DNA of 21,790 nt from a virus. This document shows, piece by piece, positions 13,970 through 20,981 of the stretch. Positions within the stretch are counted from its first letter, which is position 1. The number at the start of each line of letters is the position of its first letter. Below the pieces are notes generated by a model, which saw nothing but the letters and a program-made list of their open reading frames with translations, had not been told where the DNA came from and searched no databases. The stretch lies in IMG/VR virus record IMGVR_UViG_3300047564_004382, positions 1 to 21,790 of that record, one strand, 5' to 3'. Made by a program: the position numbers and the translations under genes.

Positions 13970-16263
13970 GTAACGGAACAAAAGTACAAAAGCGTGATGG
14001 TCGAATTGAACCTCTCGACCTTGATAAGATGCATTTGATGGTTGAGGAGGCGTGTAAGGGTCTTGCAGGGGTCTCTGCAAGTCAAGTTGAAATGAAGTCT
14101 GGTATTCAATTTTATGATGGAATCTCTACCGGAGAGATTCAAGAAATTCTAATTCGTAGTGCAAGTGATCTTATTGATCTGGATCATCCAAACTATCAAT
14201 ATGTTGCTGCTCGTTTGCTTCTGTTCTCAGTTCGCAAACAACTTTATGGGAAGATGAAAGAGCTTCCCACACTAGAACAGCACATTATTGATTGTGTTTC
14301 TGCTGAGGTATATGATAATGATATTTACAACAAATACTCTCAAGAAGAAATTGCAAAAGCTGATAGTTGGATTGATCATGAGCGTGACATGCTATTCACT
14401 TATGCAGGTCTACGTCAGGTCGTTGATAAGTACCTCGTGCAAGATAGAAGCAGTGGCGGTGTATATGAAACACCACAGTTTATGTACATGATGATTGCTT
14501 TGACTATCTTTGCGGAGTATCCAAAAGAAACTAGAATGTCATATGTAAAGAGGTATTATGACGCAATCTCAAAACACAAAATCAACATCCCAACACCAAT
14601 CATGGCAGGAGTGCGGACTCCGCTTAGACAATTTGCTAGCTGTGTGCTTGTTGACGTTGATGACACCCTCGATAGTATCTTTAGTAGCGATATGGCTATT
14701 GGCAGATACGTTGCACAGAGGGCGGGGATCGGCATCAACGCTGGTCGCATCCGTGGCATCAACAGCAAAATCAGAGGTGGAGAAGTTCAACACACGGGTG
14801 TTGTACCATTTCTCAAGAAGTTTGAAGCAACTGTCAGATGTTGCACGCAAAATGGCATACGAGGTGGATCCGCGACAGTCCACTTCCCAATCTGGCACCA
14901 AGAAATAGAAGACATTCTAGTTCTTAAAAATAACAAGGGTACGGAGGATAATCGAGTTCGTAAACTTGACTACTCTATTCAGATTTCAAAGTTGTTCTAT
15001 GAAAGGTTTATCAAAGATGAAGAGGTTACTCTCTTCAGTCCCCATGACGTACCTGGACTTTATGATTCTTTCGGACTCCCTAGTTTTGATGATCTCTACG
15101 TTTCGTATGAGAACGATCCGTCCGTTCCGAAAAAGACTATTAAAGCGCAAGAACTCATTCTCAACCTCCTTAAAGAAAGGGCTGAAACGGGTCGTATCTA
15201 CATCATGAATATCGACCATTGCAATTCTCACTCATCCTTTAAGGATAAAGTTGAGATGAGCAATCTTTGTCAGGAAATCACTTTGCCAACTTATCCAATC
15301 CAGCATATTGATGATACGAGTGGTGAGATTGCACTTTGCATTCTTTCTGCTATCAATGTTGGTAAGGTTAAGTCTGATGATGAACTTGAGGAACTTTGTG
15401 AACTTTCGGTTCGCGGACTTGATGAGTTGATTGACTATCAAAAATACCCCGTAGCAGCAGCGGAGATCGCCACCAAGGCACGTCGTTCTCTTGGAATAGG
15501 GTTTATTGGTCTTGCACACTATTTGGCAAAATTGGGATTCAATTATGGAGACCAGGAGGCCTGGGATGCAGTTCATGGACTTTCAGAGTCTTTCCAATAT
15601 TATCTTCTCAAAGCATCTAATCAACTTGCTAAAGAGAAAGGGCATTGCGAATACTTTGGTCGTACTAAGTATGCAGATGGAATTCTTCCAGTTGATACTT
15701 ATAAAAAGGATGTGGATGAAATTACTACAAATAACCTAACACATGATTGGGAAACTCTTAGAGCATCTATCTTGGAATACGGCCTCAGGCACTCAACTCT
15801 GTCCGCACAGATGCCTTCGGAGAGTAGCTCCGTTGTGTCAAACGCAACTAACGGTATCGAACCACCTAGAGATTACTTGTCCGTTAAGAAATCAAAGAAA
15901 GGACCTCTTAAGCAAATTGTTCCACAATATCAAACTCTCAAGAACAACTATACGCTTTTATGGGATATGCCTAACAATACTGGGTATATTAATGTTGTTG
16001 CAGTGATGCAAAAGTTCTTCGATCAAGCAATTTCTGGTAACTGGAGTTACAATCCAGAAAACTATGATAACAATGAAGTTCCTACTTCAGTTATGGCAAA
16101 TGACTTTTTGACTACATACAAATATGGGTGGAAAACTTCTTACTATCAAAACACTTATGATATTAAGACTGATGAGGTGGTAGAAGAGAAACCCAATCTT
16201 AAAGATTTGCTAAGTGAGTTAAGTTCAGTAGAGGAGGGAGAGTGTGAATCCTGTGCAGTTTAA
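13966..16263 (+). CDS. nrdA: Ribonucleotide reductase class Ia, large subunit
   Basis: Reduces ribonucleoside diphosphates to deoxynucleotides for phage DNA. ATG 13966 overlaps the primase stop; an upstream TTG is rejected. The 765-aa product (T4 NrdA 754) has an ATP-cone-like N-terminus (VQKRDGRIEPLDLDKMH), catalytic NLCQE (N433, C435, E437), the redox cysteine pair C226 and C458, the MPSESSSVVSNATNG phosphate loop and the C-terminal redox pair ESCAV-type CESC. All class I active-site residues are present. Its end overlaps or adjoins nrdB. GC-rich patches (14701-14760) contrast with the AT-rich orphan gene. Confidence 0.97.
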   Translation: MSNGTKVQKRDGRIEPLDLDKMHLMVEEACKGLAGVSASQVEMKSGIQFYDGISTGEIQEILIRSASDLIDLDHPNYQYVAARLLLFSVRKQLYGKMKELPTLEQHIIDCVSAEVYDNDIYNKYSQEEIAKADSWIDHERDMLFTYAGLRQVVDKYLVQDRSSGGVYETPQFMYMMIALTIFAEYPKETRMSYVKRYYDAISKHKINIPTPIMAGVRTPLRQFASCVLVDVDDTLDSIFSSDMAIGRYVAQRAGIGINAGRIRGINSKIRGGEVQHTGVVPFLKKFEATVRCCTQNGIRGGSATVHFPIWHQEIEDILVLKNNKGTEDNRVRKLDYSIQISKLFYERFIKDEEVTLFSPHDVPGLYDSFGLPSFDDLYVSYENDPSVPKKTIKAQELILNLLKERAETGRIYIMNIDHCNSHSSFKDKVEMSNLCQEITLPTYPIQHIDDTSGEIALCILSAINVGKVKSDDELEELCELSVRGLDELIDYQKYPVAAAEIATKARRSLGIGFIGLAHYLAKLGFNYGDQEAWDAVHGLSESFQYYLLKASNQLAKEKGHCEYFGRTKYADGILPVDTYKKDVDEITTNNLTHDWETLRASILEYGLRHSTLSAQMPSESSSVVSNATNGIEPPRDYLSVKKSKKGPLKQIVPQYQTLKNNYTLLWDMPNNTGYINVVAVMQKFFDQAISGNWSYNPENYDNNEVPTSVMANDFLTTYKYGWKTSYYQNTYDIKTDEVVEEKPNLKDLLSELSSVEEGECESCAV

Positions 16264-17431
16264 GATTTCTTCAATAGAAGAACCAACACAGATTAAAGGA
16301 ATGACAGTTTTTAATACTGAGCAAGTGAATACCAAAAAGCAACCAATGTTTTTTGGAAAACCTTTGGGAGTTCAGAGATACGATTCATACAAATATCCCG
16401 TATTCGATAAACTGACTACTCAGCAACTAGGTTACTTCTGGAGACCTGAAGAGGTTTCTCTCCAGAAGGACCGTGGAGATTATCAAACACTTCGCCCTGA
16501 GCAGAAGCATATCTATACTTCTAACTTGAAGTATCAGATCATGTTGGACTCTATTCAAGGTCGTGGACCTGGTATGGCTTTCATTCCATACTGCTCACTT
16601 CCCGAATTGGAAGCATGTATGGAAGTGTGGGGATTCATGGAAATGATTCACTCGCGTTCATACACGTATATCATTAAAAATGTATATTCAGACCCAAGTG
16701 AGGTGTTTGATAAAATTGTGACTGATGAGCGTATTCTGGAGCGTGCTAAGAGCGTTACAGAATCATATGATGACTTCATTCAATCATCGCAACAGTATGG
16801 TGTGTCTGATGCTTGGATGCACAATCTTGAAGGAGTATCATACGCAAAGGAAACACTTAATGACGTTAAACGAAAACTCTACAGAGCAGTCGCAAACGTT
16901 AACATTCTTGAAGGTATTCGCTTCTACGTTAGTTTTGCTTGTAGTTTCGCCTTTGGCGAACTTAAGCTTATGGAAGGATCCGCTAAAATCATTAGTCTCA
17001 TCGCAAGAGACGAAAACCAACATCTAGCTATCACTCAGAACATTTTGAACAAATGGCGCGATGGTGATGATCCAGAAATGAAGCAGATTATGAAAGAGGA
17101 AGAAGAGTGGACATATGCTATGTTTGATCGTGCTGTAAATGAAGAAAAGCGTTGGGCAGATTATCTGTTCAAAGATGGAAGCATGATTGGACTAAACGAT
17201 AAACTTCTTCAACAATACGTTGAGTGGATTGCCAATAGAAGACTTAAAGCGATTGGACTAAAACCTCAATACGATATCTCAGCAAACAATAATCCACTTC
17301 CTTGGACTCAGCACTGGATTTCCTCTAAAGGTCTCCAGGTGGCTCCCCAGGAAACAGAAGTAGAAAGTTATGTAGTAGGTGGAATCAAACAGGATGTGAA
17401 AAAAGACACATTCAGTGGTTTCAAACTGTAA
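16244..17431 (+). CDS. nrdB: Ribonucleotide reductase class Ia, small (radical) subunit
   Basis: Houses the diferric tyrosyl radical used by NrdA. With the GTG start at 16244 (395 aa) the diiron region is LDSIQGR (D102), GFMEMIHSRSY (E133, H136, radical Tyr140) and RDENQHLAIT, so a normal class Ia Y-radical enzyme. A purine-rich Shine-Dalgarno (GAGGAGGGAG) precedes that GTG, but the T4 protein aligns from MTVFN, i.e. ATG 16301 (376 aa), which lacks a well-spaced ribosome site; the start is therefore uncertain. The C-terminal TFSGFKL tail is the probable NrdA-binding peptide. A terminator follows. Confidence 0.96.
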   Translation: MNPVQFKISSIEEPTQIKGMTVFNTEQVNTKKQPMFFGKPLGVQRYDSYKYPVFDKLTTQQLGYFWRPEEVSLQKDRGDYQTLRPEQKHIYTSNLKYQIMLDSIQGRGPGMAFIPYCSLPELEACMEVWGFMEMIHSRSYTYIIKNVYSDPSEVFDKIVTDERILERAKSVTESYDDFIQSSQQYGVSDAWMHNLEGVSYAKETLNDVKRKLYRAVANVNILEGIRFYVSFACSFAFGELKLMEGSAKIISLIARDENQHLAITQNILNKWRDGDDPEMKQIMKEEEEWTYAMFDRAVNEEKRWADYLFKDGSMIGLNDKLLQQYVEWIANRRLKAIGLKPQYDISANNNPLPWTQHWISSKGLQVAPQETEVESYVVGGIKQDVKKDTFSGFKL

Positions 17432-17450
17432 TAATATACAAAAACTTTAT
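17429..17450 (+). repeat. left copy of 22-bp direct repeat flanking the subtilase gene
   Basis: TAATAATATA-(CA)-AAAACTTTAT begins at the nrdB stop codon and is matched at 20 of 22 bases by the copy starting at the subtilase stop codon (19244). Each copy is followed by an intrinsic terminator. Confidence 0.75.
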
Positions 17451-17452
17451 TG

Positions 17453-17480
17453 GAGGGGTGTGGAAACTCCCCTCTTTTTT
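17453..17480 (+). terminator. intrinsic terminator after nrdB
   Basis: GAGGGG (17453-17458) pairs with CCCCTC (17469-17474), followed by TTTTTT (17475-17480). It closes the primase-nrdA-nrdB unit. Confidence 0.85.
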
Positions 17481-17492
17481 GTATAAAATAAA

Positions 17493-17500
17493 AATAAATA
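17493..17500 (+). promoter_or_regulatory. late-type promoter motif AATAAATA
   Basis: AATAAATA about 33 nt before the subtilase ATG; a nearby TATAAAATA (17482-17490) is a poorer match. The leader is nearly all A/T with no clear Shine-Dalgarno. Confidence 0.45.
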
Positions 17501-17533
17501 ATTCTTAACAATACTTAACGCAAATAATAAAAA

Positions 17534-19246
17534 ATGCCTTATCCTGTTACTTTAGAAGATTTGCTAAGTCAAAAGACCTCATTATCTTCAAGTTCCGAAG
17601 ATTCAGTTTTAGATGTAAAGTCTCCATATGTTATTTTTGTCGGCAATGAAGGATCTGAAAAACTTGAGAGTAAGATACAATCAATGCTTAGTGATGTTGG
17701 TGTAGATTCGGCACCAACTAAAGTTTTTTCTGAACTTAATGGATTCACAGTAGATATTACAGAGTCTCAAGCAGAACAACTAAAGGGTGTCGGTGGTGTA
17801 AAAAGTATTGAAAAAGATTTACCTGTTTTCTTTGAGTCTCCTGTTGCCGAGGCACTAAAGTCAAGGTCAAGGTCTAAGTTAAAAACAAAAGTCACAACAT
17901 CTTCGTTGTCAAGTTACAATGATGGTTTTGCTGGCACTGGAGAATATCTCCCTTGGGGAGTTCGTGCTGTATGGCAGGGGCAAGATGTTTCTACAAAAGG
18001 AAACTTTGCGAGTGATAGTTATGTTTTTGTTATTGATACAGGTGTATCAAATACAACTGGGGATTTAAACTTAGCATCTAATAGTACTTGGCACCGCAGT
18101 TGGATTCCTGGAGCAACTCCATTTACTGATGATGACGGACACGGAACACACGTAGCGGGCACTGTTGCTGCTTTGGCAAATGGTATTGGAGTTGTTGGAG
18201 TTGCTCCAGGAGCTCAAGTAGTTTCACTGAAGGTATTTGATAGTATTGGTAGTGGGGCAAGTTATTCAACAATTATAGATGCTATCAATTACGCTGTATC
18301 AGTAATTAATACTAACGGTTTAGATAAGAATAAAGTTGTAATCAATATGAGTCTGGGTGGACCATTCAGTTCATCACTAGATAATGCGGTTAGAAATGCC
18401 GCAAATCAAGGAATTAAGTTTGCCATTGCTGCTGGAAATAGTGGTTCTGATGCTGATGGTTTCTCTCCTGCTTCTGCTGGGGACAATCCAAATGTCTTTA
18501 CTGTTTCTGCTGTAGATAAGAACTATAATATGACATCCTGGTCCAACTGGGATGGAAATGACAGCGTTGACGATGTTGATGTTGCTGCCCCAGGAGCAGG
18601 TGTTCTTTCACTCTATCGTGGTGGACTTTCATACCTAAGCGGAACCTCTATGGCCGCGCCACACGTTGCTGGATTATTGTTAGCAGGTGGGGTTACTCGT
18701 GGAAGTCTTGTTAATCCTTATTACACTGGCACGGCTGACCCATTCGCTGTTGCTTCAAACACAACATCCACACCAACTCCTACCCCTAGTCCAACTCCAG
18801 TTGTTGATAAAGATTTAGTACTTTGGGGTACAACTAGAAGTGATGTAATCACAGGTGCTGGGGGTAATGATCGTCTTAGTGGAGTTCTTGCTTCTGGCAC
18901 TAGTTCTTTTGCTATGGGTGGAGGACAAATTGATGAGATTACCGGTCTTGCTGGGTCTGATGTATTTGTTTTAGGTGACAGTCGTGGAGTATTCTATAAT
19001 GATAGAAACTCACGTACTACTGGTACTTCAGACTATGCCTATATTAAAGATTTCAAATCTGGTGAAGATAAACTACAACTTCGTAATTCAAATTATTTCC
19101 TTGCCTCTTCTAATGGAAACTTATTTTTGTATTGGGATTCTAACTATAATGGCACTTTCCAAACAAGCGGCCGTAGCCAAGACGAACTGATTGCTGTACT
19201 GGGTGGTGTGTCTACATTAACTAACAATGATGTAACTTTCGTGTAA
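17534..19246 (+). CDS. subtilisin-like serine protease with inhibitor_I9-like propeptide and RTX-like C-terminus (570 aa)
   Basis: S8-family protease. Residues 31-100 (PYVIFVGNEG ... SIEKDLPVFF) match the inhibitor_I9 prodomain pattern. The catalytic core has Asp168 (VIDTGV), His203 (DGHGTHVAGT), oxyanion Asn302 (AAGNSG) and Ser372 (SGTSMAAPH), so the full triad is present. A Thr/Pro linker (412-423) leads to an RTX-like tail with GAGGNDRLSG (441-450), TGLAGSDVFVLGD (470-482) and DYAYIKDFKSGEDKLQL (500-516), the type that ends many cyanobacterial secreted proteins. No N-terminal signal peptide is seen, consistent with type I export or cytoplasmic/virion use. Single gene with own late motif and terminator, flanked by direct repeats; likely captured from a bacterium. 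Could process virion proteins or host surface. Confidence 0.95.
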   Translation: MPYPVTLEDLLSQKTSLSSSSEDSVLDVKSPYVIFVGNEGSEKLESKIQSMLSDVGVDSAPTKVFSELNGFTVDITESQAEQLKGVGGVKSIEKDLPVFFESPVAEALKSRSRSKLKTKVTTSSLSSYNDGFAGTGEYLPWGVRAVWQGQDVSTKGNFASDSYVFVIDTGVSNTTGDLNLASNSTWHRSWIPGATPFTDDDGHGTHVAGTVAALANGIGVVGVAPGAQVVSLKVFDSIGSGASYSTIIDAINYAVSVINTNGLDKNKVVINMSLGGPFSSSLDNAVRNAANQGIKFAIAAGNSGSDADGFSPASAGDNPNVFTVSAVDKNYNMTSWSNWDGNDSVDDVDVAAPGAGVLSLYRGGLSYLSGTSMAAPHVAGLLLAGGVTRGSLVNPYYTGTADPFAVASNTTSTPTPTPSPTPVVDKDLVLWGTTRSDVITGAGGNDRLSGVLASGTSSFAMGGGQIDEITGLAGSDVFVLGDSRGVFYNDRNSRTTGTSDYAYIKDFKSGEDKLQLRNSNYFLASSNGNLFLYWDSNYNGTFQTSGRSQDELIAVLGGVSTLTNNDVTFV

Positions 19247-19265
19247 TAATATAATAAAACTTTAT
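19244..19265 (+). repeat. right copy of 22-bp direct repeat flanking the subtilase gene
   Basis: TAATAATATA-(AT)-AAAACTTTAT starts at the subtilase stop codon; differs from the left copy at two adjacent bases only. Confidence 0.75.
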
Positions 19266-19270
19266 AGATA

Positions 19271-19294
19271 GGGGAGACAACCTCCCCATTTTTT
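19271..19294 (+). terminator. intrinsic terminator after the subtilase gene
   Basis: GGGGAG (19271-19276) pairs with CTCCCC (19282-19287), then A and TTTTTT (19289-19294). The T-run directly abuts the ATG of the next gene. Confidence 0.85.
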
Positions 19295-19456
19295 ATGCCT
19301 AAGAATCAACTGACTAAAGACGAAATAAAAGTTCGTGTCTTAAAATTAAAAGACCAATTGTATAAGGACCACGTTAGACCAGAAATGGATATGAAAGGAC
19401 TAGCCCATAAATATCTCAACGATGTCCTTGATATAATTGATGAGTACAGATATTGA
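19295..19456 (+). CDS. small conserved-type protein (53 aa)
   Basis: ATG lies immediately after the terminator T-run with no ribosome site between, so expression may need read-through or unusual initiation. Product MPKNQLTKDEIKVRVLKLKDQ ... VLDIIDEYRY is a charged helical protein of a type common in cyanophages; no known function. Its end overlaps the GIY-YIG-like gene by 17 nt. Confidence 0.75.
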   Translation: MPKNQLTKDEIKVRVLKLKDQLYKDHVRPEMDMKGLAHKYLNDVLDIIDEYRY

Positions 19457-19883
19457 CTATGAAAACCCTTGGATGTATAATGAGGTTCCTTTTACCAGTG
19501 CTGATATTGGGGACAACTTTGGGTTTGTTTATCTCATTACCAATAAGCTCAACTCAAGACAATACATTGGTAGAAAATATTTTTGGTCGTTCAGAACGCC
19601 AAAAGGTAAAAAACGAAAAGTAAAATCTGAATCTGATTGGAAAAACTATTATGGGTCCTGTCCGGAACTTAAAGAAGACATTATCAAAACTGGTAGACAA
19701 AATTTTAGTCGAACTATCTTATCATTACATAAAACAAAGGGCAAAACAAACTTTGAGGAGACCAGACGACTCTTCACCCACAATGTCCTCACAGAAGCCC
19801 TTGACAATGGAGACCCTGCCTTCTACAATAGCAACATCCTCAACAGGTACTTCCGAAAAGATTATTATGGAAACACAGATTGA
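19440..19883 (+). CDS. GIY-YIG-like endonuclease domain protein (147 aa)
   Basis: Likely small nuclease. ATG 19440 (MSTDIDYENPW) is preferred over an upstream TTG. The first GIY element is altered to FVY (29-31), but YIG (42-44), the following Arg45, a downstream Glu in NFEETRRLF (106/107) and Asn in FYNSNI (130/132) fit the family order. A basic linker PKGKKRKVK follows. Free-standing nucleases of this kind occur in T4-like phages as Seg-type homing enzymes or housekeeping nucleases; no interrupted gene is visible here, so homing is not shown. It overlaps genes at both ends. Confidence 0.8.
   Translation: MSTDIDYENPWMYNEVPFTSADIGDNFGFVYLITNKLNSRQYIGRKYFWSFRTPKGKKRKVKSESDWKNYYGSCPELKEDIIKTGRQNFSRTILSLHKTKGKTNFEETRRLFTHNVLTEALDNGDPAFYNSNILNRYFRKDYYGNTD
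19801..19829 (+). promoter_or_regulatory. sigma70-type promoter inside the GIY-YIG gene
   Basis: TTGACA (19801-19806), 17-bp spacer, TACAAT (19824-19829); start near 19836, about 30 nt before the ATG at 19867. Another consensus pair hidden in a gene's 3' end. Confidence 0.6.
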
Positions 19884-20085
19884 AAGTGAACCTGTGGCAC
19901 AAGTTCGTGAATGGGCTGTTGAAAAAATCCAACTTCTTCACGATGCGGATAGGCATAAGAATGCTAAAGCACTTGCAGCAGAGTTTGATGAATGGATTAA
20001 TATTCCTGATGGTGTAGAGGAACTTGACTATCTCTGTTTAGAAGATCAAGATTGGACTGACGAACAAGAGATTGATGTTCGGTAA
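19867..20085 (+). CDS. small acidic protein (72 aa)
   Basis: ATG 19867 (METQIESEPVAQVREW...) overlaps the end of the GIY-YIG gene by 17 nt. The frame is open further upstream to 19651, but that would lie entirely inside the nuclease gene, and a promoter at 19801 fits the short form. The product is strongly acidic (EEFDEW-like, LEDQDWTDEQEIDV tail) and helical, which fits a small modulator or DNA-mimic-like protein, but no motif supports any function. A promoter and terminator follow it. Confidence 0.75.
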   Translation: METQIESEPVAQVREWAVEKIQLLHDADRHKNAKALAAEFDEWINIPDGVEELDYLCLEDQDWTDEQEIDVR

Positions 20086-20094
20086 ACCAACTTC

Positions 20095-20123
20095 TTGACA
20101 AATCCTAAATACTCACTTATAAT
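20095..20123 (+). promoter_or_regulatory. perfect sigma70 promoter with an embedded late motif
   Basis: TTGACA (20095-20100), 17-bp spacer, TATAAT (20118-20123), all consensus. CTAAATA (20105-20111) sits in the spacer, so an early and a late start may be combined. A terminator hairpin begins four bases downstream. Confidence 0.75.
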
Positions 20124-20126
20124 GTT

Positions 20127-20155
20127 AAGATTCACAACTATGTGAATCTTTTTTT
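20127..20155 (+). terminator. intrinsic terminator right at the promoter start site
   Basis: AAGATTCACA (20127-20136) and TGTGAATCTT (20141-20150) form a 10-bp perfect stem with ACTA loop, then a T-run to 20155. It ends the upstream genes and would also stop RNA begun at the promoter just before it. Confidence 0.85.
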
Positions 20156-20185
20156 ATTATGAGATTTTGAGTGTGATTTAGAGCC

Positions 20186-20248
20186 GTGGGCGCTGCCCCT
20201 GAGAAGGGGAACTTCTCCTTTGCCTATACGGATGTAGAGTTCAATTAA
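20186..20248 (+). other. possible 20-codon leader ORF or gene remnant
   Basis: GTG at 20186 opens a frame reading MGAAPEKGNFSFAYTDVEFN then TAA, in the leader between the terminator and the lysozyme GTG. No Shine-Dalgarno is clear, and an in-frame stop (20174) bounds it. It could be a leader peptide, the tail of a decayed gene, or chance; a local GAGAAG...CTTCTC hairpin lies within. Confidence 0.3.
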
Positions 20249-20253
20249 ATTTA

Positions 20254-20919
20254 GTGCAAAATTTCTTTACAGTAGCCCTGCCCCTTCTGGCAACGGTTAC
20301 AACCAACGCGGCATCACTGCCATTCGTCAACTACAAGATGCAAGGTCCGCCCCCTCCAGTTCCTGGACAAGCACCTTTCTCTATCGTTAAAGAATTTGAC
20401 CTTGTAGATGAAAAGAAGACAGCAATCCGAGAGGTTGCATTACCAAAGCCAAAAGAAAAAAGGCTAATTTGTAAAGGGTGTAATGAACATGAGAATGCTA
20501 CCCTGGCATTTTTCCAGGAACGTGGTATTAAAGACAGAAACGCCCTTGCTACCATCATGGGTAATATTCGTCAGGAATCAACTTTTGTTCCTAACATTTG
20601 TGAAGGTGGTAGTAGAACCAGTTGGAGTAACTGCGGTGGCGGTTACGGACTGATTCAATGGACATCTGCCAACAGATATTATGGATTGGGTGATTTTGCT
20701 AAGAAGTATGGTGGTTCTCCATCATCACTTCACACGCAACTTCGTTATCTAACAAATGAAGTCCAATGGCAACAGATCGAAGACAGGATGAAAACTCCTG
20801 GCAAGTCTATCAATCGTTACATGGACTATGCGTATAGTTGGATTGGTTGGGGCCATCATGGTGCCCGCACTTCGTATGCTCATGATTATGCGTCCCGACT
20901 GATTACGGTAGAAGTTTGA
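20254..20919 (+). CDS. secreted phage lysozyme (tail-lysozyme/Phage_lysozyme2-like domain)
   Basis: Cell-wall hydrolase. GTG start chosen because residues 1-20 (MQNFFTVALPLLATVTTNAA) form a good signal peptide; an in-frame stop at 20200 blocks longer forms. After a proline-rich spacer and a CKGC pair (C73, C76), residues 80-215 match the phage tail lysozyme family: ALATIMGNIRQESTFVP with catalytic-type Glu108, GGGYGLIQWTSANRYYG, and HTQLRYLTNEV. Signal peptide suggests export to the periplasm, as endolysin or virion-associated enzyme. Followed by a membrane protein, forming a probable lysis pair. Confidence 0.85.
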   Translation: MQNFFTVALPLLATVTTNAASLPFVNYKMQGPPPPVPGQAPFSIVKEFDLVDEKKTAIREVALPKPKEKRLICKGCNEHENATLAFFQERGIKDRNALATIMGNIRQESTFVPNICEGGSRTSWSNCGGGYGLIQWTSANRYYGLGDFAKKYGGSPSSLHTQLRYLTNEVQWQQIEDRMKTPGKSINRYMDYAYSWIGWGHHGARTSYAHDYASRLITVEV

Positions 20920-20943
20920 TACAATAAAATATAACAACTGAAT

Positions 20944-20951
20944 AATAAATA
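20944..20951 (+). promoter_or_regulatory. late-type motif AATAAATA before a terminator
   Basis: AATAAATA overlaps by one base the hairpin that follows; transcription would begin within the hairpin. It may serve the 139-aa gene. Confidence 0.4.
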
Positions 20952-20981
20952 GAGGAGAGCGGTTGCTACTCCTCTTTTTTT
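20951..20981 (+). terminator. intrinsic terminator after lysozyme
   Basis: AGAGGAG (20951-20957) with CTCCTCT (20969-20975), inner AGC/GCT pairing with a GGTT loop and a bulged A, then a T-run to 20981. The next gene's ATG follows directly. Confidence 0.85.

Noticed and set aside
14558-14908. 116-aa ORF in another frame inside nrdA
   Set aside because: Fully contained in a strongly conserved RNR region; no recognisable domain.
19651-19866. Long form of the 72-aa acidic protein
   Set aside because: Would be nested in the GIY-YIG gene; the promoter at 19801 and the ATG at 19867 fit the short form better.
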